Origin: an uncultured Prevotellaceae bacterium
GTDB taxonomy: Bacteria; Bacteroidota; Bacteroidia; Bacteroidales; Bacteroidaceae
Assembly (NCBI GenBank): GCA_902779745.1
Contig: CACZCT010000004.1
Location: forward strand, 1 to 54,209
Length of the DNA: 54,209 bases
Direction: 5' to 3'
Numbering within the stretch: position 1 is the stretch's first letter; each line of letters opens with the position of its first letter. The notes below the pieces were generated by a model that did no database searches, was not told where the DNA came from, and was given only the letters and a program-made list of their open reading frames with translations. Shown here piece after piece: positions 1 through 9,699 of this stretch. A program made the translations under genes and the position numbers.

Positions 1-53
1 GTATCAAATACGACACCGTCCAAATCAAACAATGCAGCCTTAACCTTTCTCAT
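1..53 (-). CDS. HAD-superfamily hydrolase, N-terminal fragment
   Basis: Only the first 17 codons lie in the window; the gene runs off the left edge on the minus strand. The translation begins MRKVKAALFDLDGVVFD. This is the hallmark first motif of haloacid dehalogenase-type phosphatases (DxDGV/T), whose first Asp is the catalytic nucleophile. The spacing of the motif from the start (Asp at residue 10) is typical of the beta-phosphoglucomutase / phosphoglycolate phosphatase group. The exact substrate cannot be told from this fragment. A strong -7 box lies just upstream, so the start codon at 51-53 is well placed. Confidence 0.8.
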   Translation of the reverse strand, partial: MRKVKAALFDLDGVVFD

Positions 54-63
54 TTTCGGGGTG

Positions 64-71
64 CAAAGGTA
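64..71 (-). promoter_or_regulatory. -7 promoter box for the HAD gene
   Basis: Minus strand reads TACCTTTG, a perfect TAnnTTTG match, 10 bases upstream of the HAD start codon. The expected transcript leader is therefore only a few bases long. Confidence 0.75.
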
Positions 72-179
72 CGAAAAAGTAAGCAAATAAACAAAAGAAA
101 CTCCTTTTTTATATCAAGTATAAGCCAAAACAGTAAGGAGATTAGCAGAATCGTCCTTCATGATTCATATTGTTATTGG

Positions 180-1918
180 TCAGAGTATTACCATCGTGTT
201 ATTCATACCGTATGAGGCGTGGTAGTTGATTTCCTTTGCCACAGCACCCACTTGACCTTCGTTGAGTCGTTGCCTGTCGGCAAGGTTTAGAGTACTACCG
301 TCATCCCTGAGTCGTATCACAACCCTTCCGTCTTTTTCCACGAACACACGCACTGTATGACTAGTGTCCTGTTCAGAAAGATTGTGGTTGAGACTCAATT
401 CAGAGAGTTCCCTGATACACAAAGCCACATGATCGGCTTTCTCGCTATCTACGCCCTTGCTGATACAGAACTGGCGTACAATATTACTGAAAGTGACAGC
501 CTTCTCAACAGATTGTATGCCGTCGTAGATATAATGGTCATCAGCTACACCGAAATCAGCAGGAAGCACCACTAAATCCTCAAACTTCGTTATCAGTTTC
601 TTCTCTTTGGCGCAGACAACAACATAGATAATCAGTGTCAGAAGTGCTTCACTAAGTCCATAAGCCATGAATACACCTTTCTCACCCAACAGATATCCTA
701 GCAGATAGACAAGCACAACTAGAACCAAGAAACGCTCAGCAACAAGAATCAGCTGAGAGGCATTGATGCGTTTAGTGGCCTGAAGAAAAGATGCGACACA
801 TTGGTTTAGTGCCATGAAAGGTACACCAATTGCATACCAGATGATGGCATATATCGACTGACTCATCACTTCAGGTTCGTCCTTGATGAACATGAAGGCG
901 ATGGGATGGGCAAAGATAATAAACACTAAAGCGGAGCCGATGCTCCATATCATTGTCTGGTGGAACATCTCCTTCATACCCGAAACCATCTGTACACGGT
1001 CTTCTTCTCCATAAAACGCTCCTGCAACAAGCATTGCTGTCGTTGAGAGAGCCAATGCTAAGCAGAGCAGAAACCTCGTGGCAGAGTTCTGAACAGACAA
1101 CGCAGCTACAGTCTCTACGCTCGCCATATATAGAACATATCTGTTGACAAGCACAGGTGCAACGATGCTACATGCACGCTTCGTCGCCATAGGCATACCA
1201 GCCTTGAAAATATCGAGAGTCGTTGTCCAACTGAAACATCCCCTAAATTTCAACGACACACCAGTCTTTTGCCTATAAAGAACCATATCAGCGGGAGACA
1301 TCCGAAGAGGTACGACAGGGCACTCGCTGCGCCAAGACCGAAAGTTCCCCAATCGAGCCATGCCGAGAAAATCATGTCGAAGACAGCATCCGAGAAGAGT
1401 ATCAGGAATGACGAAAGATGGATTTGCCTATTTCCACCCTCAATGTTCACCATCGGCATCAACAATTGCCTGAGGATGATGAAGGCGGCACCGAGGGAGA
1501 ATCCCGTAATGTAGTCCATCACGTCAGGGATGATGTAGTGATCTTTCGTGCCACAGAAGATATTAGCAATGAAGCCGTCGGCAAGAATGATAATGGCAGT
1601 GAAGATAATCGAGAGGACAATAGCCCACACGGCAGACAATGAGAAGATACGGCTGGCTGCATCTTTCGACGACTGTCCGAAGGAGCGAGAGCAGAGAACG
1701 GAGTTGCCTGTGCCTATGAGTCCTGCTATGATGGAGAAGACAAAGATGGTAGGACTACCCAGACCTACTGCTGCCAGTGCCTTCGAGCCATAGAAGTTAC
1801 CAGCCACAATGCCGTCAACCAAGTTAGTAGCAGAAAGGCTCAACTCTGCCGTGAAATTCGGCATCGGCATCTTTCTCACTATTTTCTTAACCTGTCTGTC
1901 TCCCCAAACCTTTGTCAT
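180..1918 (-). pseudogene. MATE efflux transporter fused to a HATPase-like domain, split by an apparent -1 frameshift
   Basis: The N-terminal half (1918 down to 1250) begins MTKVWGDRQV and carries the first six membrane helices of a MATE-family drug/cation antiporter. It ends with IGKRLVCR and a stop. The rest (six more helices, then a soluble domain) continues in the -1 frame through KAGMPMATKR to the stop at 180. Adding one A to the A4 run at 1267-1270 would restore a single frame of about 579 residues. The last ~110 residues look like an anti-sigma/HATPase_c_2 ATPase: an RDDGST box and a C-terminal YGMNNTMVIL. MATE proteins with such a tail occur in gut anaerobes; the tail's role is not established. 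The start was chosen because the -7 box at 1935-1942 lies downstream of the longer in-frame ATG. The break could be a real mutation or a homopolymer sequencing error. Confidence 0.7.
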
Positions 1919-1934
1919 GTTATTTCTTACTTTG

Positions 1935-1942
1935 CAAAAGTA
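1935..1942 (-). promoter_or_regulatory. -7 promoter box for the MATE gene
   Basis: Minus strand TACTTTTG, 16 bases upstream of the ATG at 1916-1918. It excludes the earlier in-frame ATG at 1975 as a start. Confidence 0.65.
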
Positions 1943-2075
1943 CAAAATATTCACAATATCACAAAATATTAGCACTCTATTATGTCATTTTTTCACATAT
2001 TAAAGTGATATAATAAAATGTGGGATGAAATTGATGATTTTTAGGAGAATGGGAACGAAAATGAATTATAATGCG

Positions 2076-2083
2076 TATCTTTG
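2076..2083 (+). promoter_or_regulatory. -7 promoter box for the DUF3089-type gene
   Basis: TATCTTTG followed by GCA, 43 bases upstream of the chosen ATG at 2127. In-frame ATGs upstream of the box are excluded by it. Confidence 0.7.
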
Positions 2084-2126
2084 CACCTGTGTTAAAAACA
2101 CTCGCCTACTTAATTACAAATATATC

Positions 2127-3122
2127 ATGATAAAGATTATGCAATGGGGGCTTGCAGCCACCCTTATCTGCGTTGAGACATCGTGTACATCTTGCACGTC
2201 TAATGATGATAAGGCTATTATAACAGAGGCTGAGTATATTCCAATTGAACCGGACTACGACGACGCAACGATGTGGATGACGGTTGACGGTGATACTGAT
2301 GGCATGGGAGCAGACATTTTCTACGTGGTCTCGACATGGGAGGAGGACTGGATGACAGATGACGGCAGGATCTGTCATTATGCCGATGTGTGGAATCCCG
2401 AGCATCGCGCACACATGACAGACTTGGAACTCAAGAAAGTAGCGGCGTATATGTCGCCCGGCAATCTCTTTTTCGCACCATATTACCGCCACACCACTAT
2501 TGATGCTTGGGTATCGCAGAATGAAGATACCCTTATGCGCCGTGCACGGTTGGCGATGGATGATGTTTGCACAGCCTTTAACCATTTTCAGACCCGGCGC
2601 GACAAGAGTCGTCCGCTCGTCATTGTGGGCTTCAGTCAGGGCGGTCTAGCTGTGGTAGAACTGCTGAAGCACATCCATGACGATACCTATAGCCAGTTAG
2701 CTGCGGCATACGTGTTGGGCTACAAGGTGACCAAGACCGATATGGCGCAGTGTTGCCACATAATCCCCGCCGAAGGTGAGACGGACACGGGTGTTACCGT
2801 CTGCTACAACACCGTAAAGGATGTGAAGTACATTAAGCCCATCATCTCTGCCTCAGACATCTGCATCAACCCCGTGAATTGGCGAACGGATGCTACACCC
2901 GCCACGCTCCACGACACCATCACCGTCACTGTCTCGCCTGAGTATCATGTCCTTGTGGTCACTGGCTATAGCGGCTCGGAGTATACCCCTTATAAAGATC
3001 TCCTCAACGTAGGTGATATCCACAGTTGTGAGCCGTGGCTCTACAGCGAGTGTCTCGCGAAGAACATCGCCGTGCGCGCCAGAGAGTGGCGAAAAAAACA
3101 AGGCTCACATGTCAGGAAGTAA
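2127..3122 (+). CDS. secreted alpha/beta hydrolase, DUF3089 type
   Basis: A 331-residue protein starting MIKIMQWGLAATLICVETSC. The hydrophobic N-terminus followed by Cys-rich sequence looks like a (lipo)protein signal peptide, so the product is probably periplasmic or membrane-anchored. The nucleophile elbow VGFSQGG (Ser about residue 170) and the later PEYHVLVV segment (His about residue 274) fit an alpha/beta-hydrolase serine esterase. The overall pattern (AFYxxPY-like FFAPYYRH, then DDVCTAFNHF before the elbow) resembles the DUF3089 family, whose substrates are unknown. It stands alone: the upstream gene is divergent and the downstream spacer holds a gene remnant. The start follows the -7 box at 2076. 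Family assignment is by recognition, not by search. Confidence 0.7.
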   Translation: MIKIMQWGLAATLICVETSCTSCTSNDDKAIITEAEYIPIEPDYDDATMWMTVDGDTDGMGADIFYVVSTWEEDWMTDDGRICHYADVWNPEHRAHMTDLELKKVAAYMSPGNLFFAPYYRHTTIDAWVSQNEDTLMRRARLAMDDVCTAFNHFQTRRDKSRPLVIVGFSQGGLAVVELLKHIHDDTYSQLAAAYVLGYKVTKTDMAQCCHIIPAEGETDTGVTVCYNTVKDVKYIKPIISASDICINPVNWRTDATPATLHDTITVTVSPEYHVLVVTGYSGSEYTPYKDLLNVGDIHSCEPWLYSECLAKNIAVRAREWRKKQGSHVRK

Positions 3123-3144
3123 TATTAATTGAATAATAGAATTA

Positions 3145-3292
3145 TGAATAAGAACGTAAAATTTGTTAAAAGTATGAGAACACGTCACGCTATGATACCC
3201 GTAACGACCAGTTGGTCATCTCGATGGATGACCTGAGCGAGGACGATGCTGTGGAGGTCATCATGGACTATATCGAATGCACAAGCAAGTAA
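3145..3292 (+). pseudogene. remnant of a small gene (hypothetical)
   Basis: An ATG at 3145 opens a short stretch (MNKNVKFVKSM...). A different frame, open from about 3179 to the TAA at 3290-3292, reads TSRYDTRNDQLVISMDDL and then an acidic segment ending YIECTSK. The second part has protein-like composition (acidic helix, good codon use), but no start of its own. The most economical reading is a short gene, or the 3' end of a longer one, broken by frameshift or deletion. No family recognised. Confidence 0.3.
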
Positions 3293-3430
3293 TTAAAAGC
3301 CAAACGACGCCTACCATTGCCTGTATAAATTATGGTATAACGAGTGGGGCAATTGCTATATCATTGCCTAAAAAATGAAGTACCTCATCAATAATTGAGG
3401 AAAAAGTTTGGTGATTCAAAGATTTATGTG

Positions 3431-3438
3431 TAATTTTG
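3431..3438 (+). promoter_or_regulatory. promoter of rho
   Basis: TAATTTTG at 3431-3438 with TTTGG around 3407-3411, about 20 bases upstream of the -7 box. The transcript would have a leader of about 115 bases before the rho start, long for this genome. Confidence 0.65.
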
Positions 3439-3560
3439 CAGTCGAATTTGAGAAACCTGTATCTAAAAGGCTATTTCAATTCATCAAGGTGTTTCCATTC
3501 GCGAAACAATCCCACCCTTTTTTCAATGAACAGAATAGAAACGAATACAGATTATAGTAT

Positions 3561-5489
3561 ATGTATACGAAGAATGAATTAGAAGAAATGGATATCCCCC
3601 AGTTGATGGAGATTGCCAACAATCTCGATGTTAAAGTATCGCAGAACGATGAACTGGAAACTGTCATCTATGCCATACTCGACAAAGCCGCTGAGGATTC
3701 GGCTGCCAATGGAGGGGCTGCCAAACGTAAACGCACACGGATAGCTAAGAAAGATAATAATAAAGTATATACGGTCAATGGTGCTGACGGCGAGAATCTT
3801 GATGTGAAAGCGAAAAAGAAAACCAAAGAAAAGAAACCTTCTCTCGACTCTCTGTTCGCTGAGGCTGAGGCTGCAGAGGCAAAACAACAGGAAGAACAGA
3901 ACGTTGAGGCACCTGCAGAAGAACCTGTTGAGGAAAAGCCTACTCCCAAGAAGCGTGGACGCAAGTCGAAAAAGGAACTGGAAGAGATTGCTGCCCGTGA
4001 AGCCGCTGAGGTTGAAGCACAAACTGAGGGTGAAGCTCAGACTATCGAGGCAGAGGAAATCCCTGAGGCTGAGCAGACATTAAAAGAGGAAATCGATCCA
4101 CAAGCCATTGAGGAATTACAGAATAAGATAGCGCGGCGTCAACAGGAGAATGAATCTGCTGTAACTCCTGAGGGTGTTTGGGAGGGTGATCCCGGTGACG
4201 GTACAGACTTCATGGTGGTGGTCGACCTGCCCATAGAGGATGGCGAGGCATTCCCTACGCTTGACATCTTTGACCGTCCCATGTCGCAAGTCAATACGGC
4301 TCCTGTGATGCCCGAACACAACAGTTATGCCCCCGCCAAGAATAATGTTATGGTGGAGAAATATGACTTCGCTGACTTGATTGATGGTAATGGTGTATTG
4401 GAGATGTTGCAGGATGGCTATGGTTTCCTGCGTTCCAGTGACTATAACTATCTCTCGTCACCAGACGACATCTATGTCAGTCCGCAGCAGGTCAAAAAAT
4501 ACGGTCTGAAGACTGGTGATGTTGTGGAATGTACCGTCCGTCCTCCTCATGACAACGAGAAATACTTTGCCATGACGGATGTGAAGACCATCAACGGACG
4601 ACTGCCTCAGGAAGTGCGTGACCGTGTCAGTTTTGAACACCTCACCCCACTCTTCCCTGACGAGAAGTTTACGCTTTGTGGCAATCCTGCCACAACGAAT
4701 CCATCGGTGCGTATCGTTGACTTGTTCTCACCGATAGGTAAAGGACAGCGCGCACTCATCGTCGCCCAGCCGAAGACTGGTAAGACCATCCTTATGAAGG
4801 ATATCGCCAATGCGATTGCCGCCAACCATCCCGAGGCCTATATTATGATGTTGTTGATCGACGAGCGTCCTGAGGAGGTGACGGATATGGCACGTACCGT
4901 CAACGCAGAGGTAATTGCTTCTACCTTCGACGAGCCAGCCGACCGTCATGTAAAGATTGCTGGTATCGTTTTGGAGAAGGCAAAGCGCATGGTGGAGTGC
5001 GGTCACGACGTCGTGATCTTCCTCGACTCCATTACCCGCTTGGCACGAGCCTACAATACGGTGGCACCTGCTTCTGGTAAAGTACTGACGGGTGGTGTGG
5101 ATGCCAATGCCTTGCAGAAGCCTAAGCGTTTCTTCGGTGCAGCCCGTAACATTGAGAATGGCGGTTCATTGACCATTATTGCCACTGCATTGACAGACAC
5201 TGGATCCAAGATGGACGAGGTGATCTTCGAGGAATTCAAGGGTACGGGTAACTCTGAATTGCAGCTTGACCGTATGCTTGCCAACAAGCGTGTCTATCCT
5301 GCTGTCAACCTCGTACAGTCGTCTACCCGTCGTGATGACCTATTGCAGGATCAGACAACTCTTAACCGTATGTGGATTATCCGCAAGTTCATTGCTGAGA
5401 TGAATCCTATCGAGGCGATGAATACCGTACGTGACAGACTGGTACAGACACACTCCAACGAGGAGTTCCTGCTTGCCATGAACGGATAA
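3561..5489 (+). CDS. rho: transcription termination factor Rho
   Basis: 642-residue hexameric RNA helicase that terminates transcription. Order of parts: Rho N-terminal helical domain (residues 1-48, starting [20 protein letters not shown]); a charged low-complexity insertion (about 50-270) rich in Glu, Ala and Lys; the cold-shock-like RNA-binding domain (about 276-345, with [14 protein letters not shown]); and the ATPase core. The Walker A motif QPKTGKT is at 403-409, Walker B is [16 protein letters not shown], and the Q/R-loop region [11 protein letters not shown] follows. E. coli Rho has 419 residues; the extra length is the insertion, which is a known feature of Bacteroidota Rho proteins. 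glyA follows 35 bases downstream on the same strand with no terminator between, so they are probably co-transcribed. Confidence 0.97.
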   Translation: MYTKNELEEMDIPQLMEIANNLDVKVSQNDELETVIYAILDKAAEDSAANGGAAKRKRTRIAKKDNNKVYTVNGADGENLDVKAKKKTKEKKPSLDSLFAEAEAAEAKQQEEQNVEAPAEEPVEEKPTPKKRGRKSKKELEEIAAREAAEVEAQTEGEAQTIEAEEIPEAEQTLKEEIDPQAIEELQNKIARRQQENESAVTPEGVWEGDPGDGTDFMVVVDLPIEDGEAFPTLDIFDRPMSQVNTAPVMPEHNSYAPAKNNVMVEKYDFADLIDGNGVLEMLQDGYGFLRSSDYNYLSSPDDIYVSPQQVKKYGLKTGDVVECTVRPPHDNEKYFAMTDVKTINGRLPQEVRDRVSFEHLTPLFPDEKFTLCGNPATTNPSVRIVDLFSPIGKGQRALIVAQPKTGKTILMKDIANAIAANHPEAYIMMLLIDERPEEVTDMARTVNAEVIASTFDEPADRHVKIAGIVLEKAKRMVECGHDVVIFLDSITRLARAYNTVAPASGKVLTGGVDANALQKPKRFFGAARNIENGGSLTIIATALTDTGSKMDEVIFEEFKGTGNSELQLDRMLANKRVYPAVNLVQSSTRRDDLLQDQTTLNRMWIIRKFIAEMNPIEAMNTVRDRLVQTHSNEEFLLAMNG

Positions 5490-5524
5490 GGAACTTGAAA
5501 ATAGAGAATTAAATATAATATATT

Positions 5525-6805
5525 ATGAAAAGAGACAACACGATTTTCGAACTCATCGAAAAAGAGCATCAACGCCAAATGAGAGGCATTGAACTAATTG
5601 CTTCAGAGAATTTTGTTAGCGATCAAGTGATGGAGGCTATGGGCAGTTATCTGACCAACAAATATGCCGAGGGTTATCCTGGTCATCGCTACTATGGCGG
5701 TTGCCAGGTAGTTGACGAGGTAGAACAACTCGCCATTGATCGCGTATGCAAGCTGTTTGGCGCAGAGTATGCCAATGTGCAGCCCCACTCTGGTGCACAG
5801 GCTAACGCCGCCGTGCTGCTTGCCGTACTGAAGCCTGGTGATACTTTCATGGGCATGAACCTTGACCATGGTGGTCACCTTTCTCATGGTTCACTGGTTA
5901 ACACTAGTGGTATTCTTTATAAACCTGTTGGTTACAACCTGAACAAAGAGACAGGTCGTGTAGACTATGACGAGATGGAGCGTCTCGCTTTAGAGCATAA
6001 GCCCAAACTGATTATTGGTGGCGGTTCTGCCTACAGCCGTGAATGGGATTACAAACGGATGCGTGAGATTGCAAACAAGGTTGATGCCCTGTTGATGATT
6101 GATATGGCTCACCCTGCCGGACTCATTGCCGCCGGTTTGCTCGACAACCCTGTGAAGTATGCACATATCGTGACCTCTACTACTCATAAGACCCTGCGTG
6201 GTCCCCGTGGCGGTATCATTCTCATGGGTAAGGACTTCGAGAATCCTTGGGGCTACAAGACTCCGAAGGGTGTGACGAAGATGATGTCACAACTACTTAA
6301 CTCTGCTGTCTTCCCCGGACAGCAGGGTGGTCCGCTGGAACATGTCATCGCTGCCAAGGCAGTAGCCTTCGGCGAGGCTTTGCAGCCAGAATTCAAGGAG
6401 TGGGCAAAACAGGTACAGAAAAATGCCAAGGTTCTTGCTGAGGAACTTATCAAACGTGGTTTCACCATCGTTAGCGGTGGTACCGATAACCACTCTATGC
6501 TGGTGGACCTCCGTTCCAAGTATCCTGAGCTGACAGGTAAGGTGGCTGAGAATGCCCTTGTTGCTGCCGATATTACCGTCAATAAGAATATGGTACCTTT
6601 TGACAGCCGTTCCGCTTTCCAGACCAGTGGTATCCGTCTTGGAACTCCCGCTATCACCACACGTGGTGCAAAGGAAGACTTGATGGTGGAAATTGCCGCC
6701 CTCATTGAGGAGGTGCTGAATGCTCCTGAGGACGAGCAGGTCATTGTCTGTGTTCGTCAGCGTGTGAATGCCCGCATGAAGGACTATCCTCTGTTTGCTT
6801 ACTAA
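5525..6805 (+). CDS. glyA: serine hydroxymethyltransferase
   Basis: 426-residue PLP enzyme that interconverts serine and glycine while charging tetrahydrofolate with a one-carbon unit; cytoplasmic. The PLP lysine is K222 in [13 protein letters not shown]. Other family landmarks are [19 protein letters not shown] near the N-terminus, [14 protein letters not shown] and the [12 protein letters not shown] stretch. Length is normal for bacterial GlyA. It lies 35 bases after rho and ends just before a strong intrinsic terminator at 6826. Confidence 0.98.
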   Translation: MKRDNTIFELIEKEHQRQMRGIELIASENFVSDQVMEAMGSYLTNKYAEGYPGHRYYGGCQVVDEVEQLAIDRVCKLFGAEYANVQPHSGAQANAAVLLAVLKPGDTFMGMNLDHGGHLSHGSLVNTSGILYKPVGYNLNKETGRVDYDEMERLALEHKPKLIIGGGSAYSREWDYKRMREIANKVDALLMIDMAHPAGLIAAGLLDNPVKYAHIVTSTTHKTLRGPRGGIILMGKDFENPWGYKTPKGVTKMMSQLLNSAVFPGQQGGPLEHVIAAKAVAFGEALQPEFKEWAKQVQKNAKVLAEELIKRGFTIVSGGTDNHSMLVDLRSKYPELTGKVAENALVAADITVNKNMVPFDSRSAFQTSGIRLGTPAITTRGAKEDLMVEIAALIEEVLNAPEDEQVIVCVRQRVNARMKDYPLFAY

Positions 6806-6825
6806 TTAAACAACATAGGTTTATT

Positions 6826-6866
6826 AGAAGTCTTGAAACGACAAATTCAAGACTTCTTTTTTGTTT
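6826..6866 (+). terminator. intrinsic terminator after glyA
   Basis: Perfect 12-bp stem AGAAGTCTTGAA / TTCAAGACTTCT with an 8-base loop, followed by a T-rich tract (TTTTTGTTTT). It closes the rho-glyA unit. Confidence 0.9.
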
Positions 6867-6935
6867 TAGTATAAAAAATTAGTATATCTCAAAAAAAATG
6901 ATTAACTTAGCAGCGATTTTACATACTAAGAAAAT

Positions 6936-9662
6936 ATGACTGATAACCTAAGACGAATTATCTGTAATACCCTGATACTCCTCTTGTGCTCTTTTGGCCT
7001 GCTACAAGTCATGAGAGCACAGCATTTTCAGGCATCCCTATCACATTACACTACAGATGATGGACTGCCCAGTAATGCCATTGCCTCTCTGCATCATGAC
7101 GACTACGGATATCTGTGGATAACGACATGGAATGGCATCTCTCGTTTTGACGGGTATAATTTCTATAATTACAAAACGGGCAATGCTAGCGGTATACGCG
7201 GACTGCATAATCGTGTGGATAACATTATCGTTGACCAGGCTCAGAACATCTGGTTGAAAATGTATAATGGGCGTATGTTTGTCATTAACCGCAAAACAGA
7301 CCGTATCGAAGATCCGCTGGAAGGTATTGGCGGTCATGCCAACTATCATGTCGGCTATTTCTACAAGCCTTTTGTCACTGCAACCAATGATGTCCTTGTT
7401 TTTTATGACAATATTGGTCTTTACAAGCTGCGTCTAGATCGTGATGGACTGAAGCAGGATTTGATTATTACTGGAAACCTGACGGTCAACTGCATCGTTG
7501 AAGGATATCATGATGATCTCTGGGTGGGAACCAATGAGGGAGTCCATCGTATTGACATGGCAAACATGTCATTGGAGAAGAAAGGAGTATTCCTGGATGA
7601 ATGTGTCACCCGTCTTGCCACTAATGGATACCTTATTTTTGCAGGCACCCAATCAGGGAAAATCATGCAGTTCAGTTATGGACAAGAGCCGAAATTGATA
7701 AAAGAAGTAGGAGGCGAAATCACCAGTCTTTTTGTAGACAGTCATGGATTACTCTGGTATTCGGACCTGAATGACGGTGCTTATCGGCTGAATCCAAAGA
7801 CTGGGGATGTCAAATTTATCAAGCAGCAAGTTCTTGTGCCGGAATTCACCAGTCGTGGAGCAGAGTTTCATGAGATTTTGGGTGTGGTATGGGTCATGTT
7901 GAACCATGGAGGTTATGGCTACTATAACCGTGAGAAAGATGAAGTGGAATACTTCCACAACGATCCCAGTAACCCATGGAACCTATCTAATTCAGTAAAC
8001 GCCCACCTTGAAATGAATGACGGTGTTATCTGGGAGTCGACAAACCGTCGCGGACTGGAGAAACTGGAAATCCTGAAGAACACCATTACACGCACATTGC
8101 TAGTACCAGAAACAGACTATCCCTTGGATAACGAGACGCGTGCCATGTGTTATGACAAGAACCGGAAACTGACATTTATATGTAACAAACGAGGGTGTAT
8201 TTTTATTTATGATGACAATGGTAATCAGGTCGGCACCATTACTCATGACTCAAATGGCAAGCCTATCAGTCGTCCATACGGAATGAGTATGGATTCAAAA
8301 GGAAACTATTGGGTTTGTGACAAAGATAACGGAGTATACAAAATAACGCCTAATGGCACAGGATATACTGTCCTTAATATCTGCCACGATGAAAAAGACC
8401 CATGGTCACTGAGTTCAAACAGTGCCTATATGGCAGTGGAAGACCACGAAGGAAACATCTGGATAGCCACCTATGGAGGTGGTATTAATATTCTGAAGAC
8501 TAACAAGGCGGGTAAATACATTGCCCTCCATTCCAAGAACTCCCTGAGGCGCTATCCCCAAGAGACCCATCAAAAAGTCAGAACCATTGCCGTTGCCAAA
8601 GACGGGAAGATATGGGCTGGTACTACTGACGGTATTCTCATCATGTCGTTTCATAACAACAGAATGTCTGTTGAGTCCATGAAGGAGCCCGGTGATTTAG
8701 AAAAGGGTCTGATGAGCAATGACATCATCTGTCTGGCATGCGACAAATCCGGTTCCATGTGGGTGGGAACAAATAGCGGTGGATTAAGTCATACCATAGG
8801 ACAAGATGCTGATGGTGCATGGATATTCGAAAATTTTGGTATAAGTGACGGACTACCCTCAGAAGAGATACGTAGTTTTACTTTTGACGAGAAAGAAAAT
8901 GTATGGTTTGCCACAGACCATATTCTGTGTTCATATGACATGAAGAAAAAAATATTTACTACTTTCTCTCAACTTGACGGTGTAGACGATACCCAATGTT
9001 CGGAAGGTGCCGCTATATTGGCAGGAAATGGTGTGATACTCTTTGGTACACTAAACGGCTATTATACAGTAGACCGTACTAAATTGACGACCAGCAATGG
9101 GTCTCTCCTCAAACTTAAGATCACAGATTTTTTCCTTAACGGTGAAGTACAAAGTCCACGACTCAATAACACCTATAATTACTATGTACCCGAGAGTAAA
9201 CAAGTCGCCATTCCAACACATGATGCCGCCTTCGCTTTCAGATTTGCCGCACTGAACTATCAATTGCAGCACCGTGTTCACTATCAATATATGTTGGAGG
9301 GGTATGATGAGGATTGGCAAAATGCGGACAAGACCCGCATGGCAAGCTATGCGGATATTCCAGCAGGTGAATATACCTTTAAGGTAAAAGCCTTCCTCTT
9401 GGAATCACCCGATAATTACGACATGCGTTCTATCGTAGTCATTGTTCCACACAATCCCCTATTCTCTCCTCTTGCTTGGTGTATTTATATAACATTGTTA
9501 GTCTTGGTATCTGCCATTGGCTTCTGGTTCTATAAGAAGAGGAAAAAGGTAAAAGAGGATCATGATGAAGTTTTGGCTCCCGAGACAGATGACACGGAAG
9601 AGACGGAGATCCCGGAAAATGAAGAATCTATAGTAGATGAATATGAAATAATTGAGGATTAA
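6936..9662 (+). CDS. periplasmic two-component-regulator-propeller (reg_prop) sensor with Y_Y_Y domain but no kinase
   Basis: 908 residues. A signal peptide or anchor helix (residues 8-28) is followed by repeated reg_prop blades from about residue 40 to 720 (for example GLPSNAIASLHHDDYGYLWI, EGNIWIATYGGGINIL, SGSMWVGTNSGGL), a Y_Y_Y domain at about 770-835 (FRFAALNYQLQHRVHYQYML), and one membrane helix at about 845-866. In hybrid two-component systems of Bacteroidota this layout is followed by histidine kinase, receiver and AraC domains, about 400-500 further residues. Here the protein stops after a 42-residue Asp/Glu-rich tail. The reading frame is intact, so this looks like a natural short form. 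The family usually senses glycans or their breakdown products. A promoter is not clear; TAACTTAG at about 6904-6911 is a weak candidate. Confidence 0.85.
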   Translation: MTDNLRRIICNTLILLLCSFGLLQVMRAQHFQASLSHYTTDDGLPSNAIASLHHDDYGYLWITTWNGISRFDGYNFYNYKTGNASGIRGLHNRVDNIIVDQAQNIWLKMYNGRMFVINRKTDRIEDPLEGIGGHANYHVGYFYKPFVTATNDVLVFYDNIGLYKLRLDRDGLKQDLIITGNLTVNCIVEGYHDDLWVGTNEGVHRIDMANMSLEKKGVFLDECVTRLATNGYLIFAGTQSGKIMQFSYGQEPKLIKEVGGEITSLFVDSHGLLWYSDLNDGAYRLNPKTGDVKFIKQQVLVPEFTSRGAEFHEILGVVWVMLNHGGYGYYNREKDEVEYFHNDPSNPWNLSNSVNAHLEMNDGVIWESTNRRGLEKLEILKNTITRTLLVPETDYPLDNETRAMCYDKNRKLTFICNKRGCIFIYDDNGNQVGTITHDSNGKPISRPYGMSMDSKGNYWVCDKDNGVYKITPNGTGYTVLNICHDEKDPWSLSSNSAYMAVEDHEGNIWIATYGGGINILKTNKAGKYIALHSKNSLRRYPQETHQKVRTIAVAKDGKIWAGTTDGILIMSFHNNRMSVESMKEPGDLEKGLMSNDIICLACDKSGSMWVGTNSGGLSHTIGQDADGAWIFENFGISDGLPSEEIRSFTFDEKENVWFATDHILCSYDMKKKIFTTFSQLDGVDDTQCSEGAAILAGNGVILFGTLNGYYTVDRTKLTTSNGSLLKLKITDFFLNGEVQSPRLNNTYNYYVPESKQVAIPTHDAAFAFRFAALNYQLQHRVHYQYMLEGYDEDWQNADKTRMASYADIPAGEYTFKVKAFLLESPDNYDMRSIVVIVPHNPLFSPLAWCIYITLLVLVSAIGFWFYKKRKKVKEDHDEVLAPETDDTEETEIPENEESIVDEYEIIED

Positions 9663-9686
9663 TGAAACTATATCAATAATTTTTTG

Positions 9687-9694
9687 TATCTTTG
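9687..9694 (+). promoter_or_regulatory. -7 promoter box of the structured RNA / ribE transcript
   Basis: TATCTTTG followed by GCA, so transcription should start near 9700. It is 234 bases ahead of the ribE start. Confidence 0.75.
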
Positions 9695-9699
9695 CAGCG

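Larger units (their letters stand above)
3123..3560. other. 438-base spacer before rho
   Basis: Holds a probable gene remnant (about 3145-3292), a small inverted repeat CCTCA...TGAGG at about 3383-3400, and the rho promoter and ~120-base leader. No other coding signal or RNA gene was recognised. Confidence 0.5.

Noticed and set aside
1250..1290. Programmed -1 frameshift in the MATE gene
   Set aside because: The local sequence GGCAAAAGAC is not an X-XXY-YYZ slippery site in the right phase, and no downstream hairpin was obvious. A simple one-base deletion explains it better.
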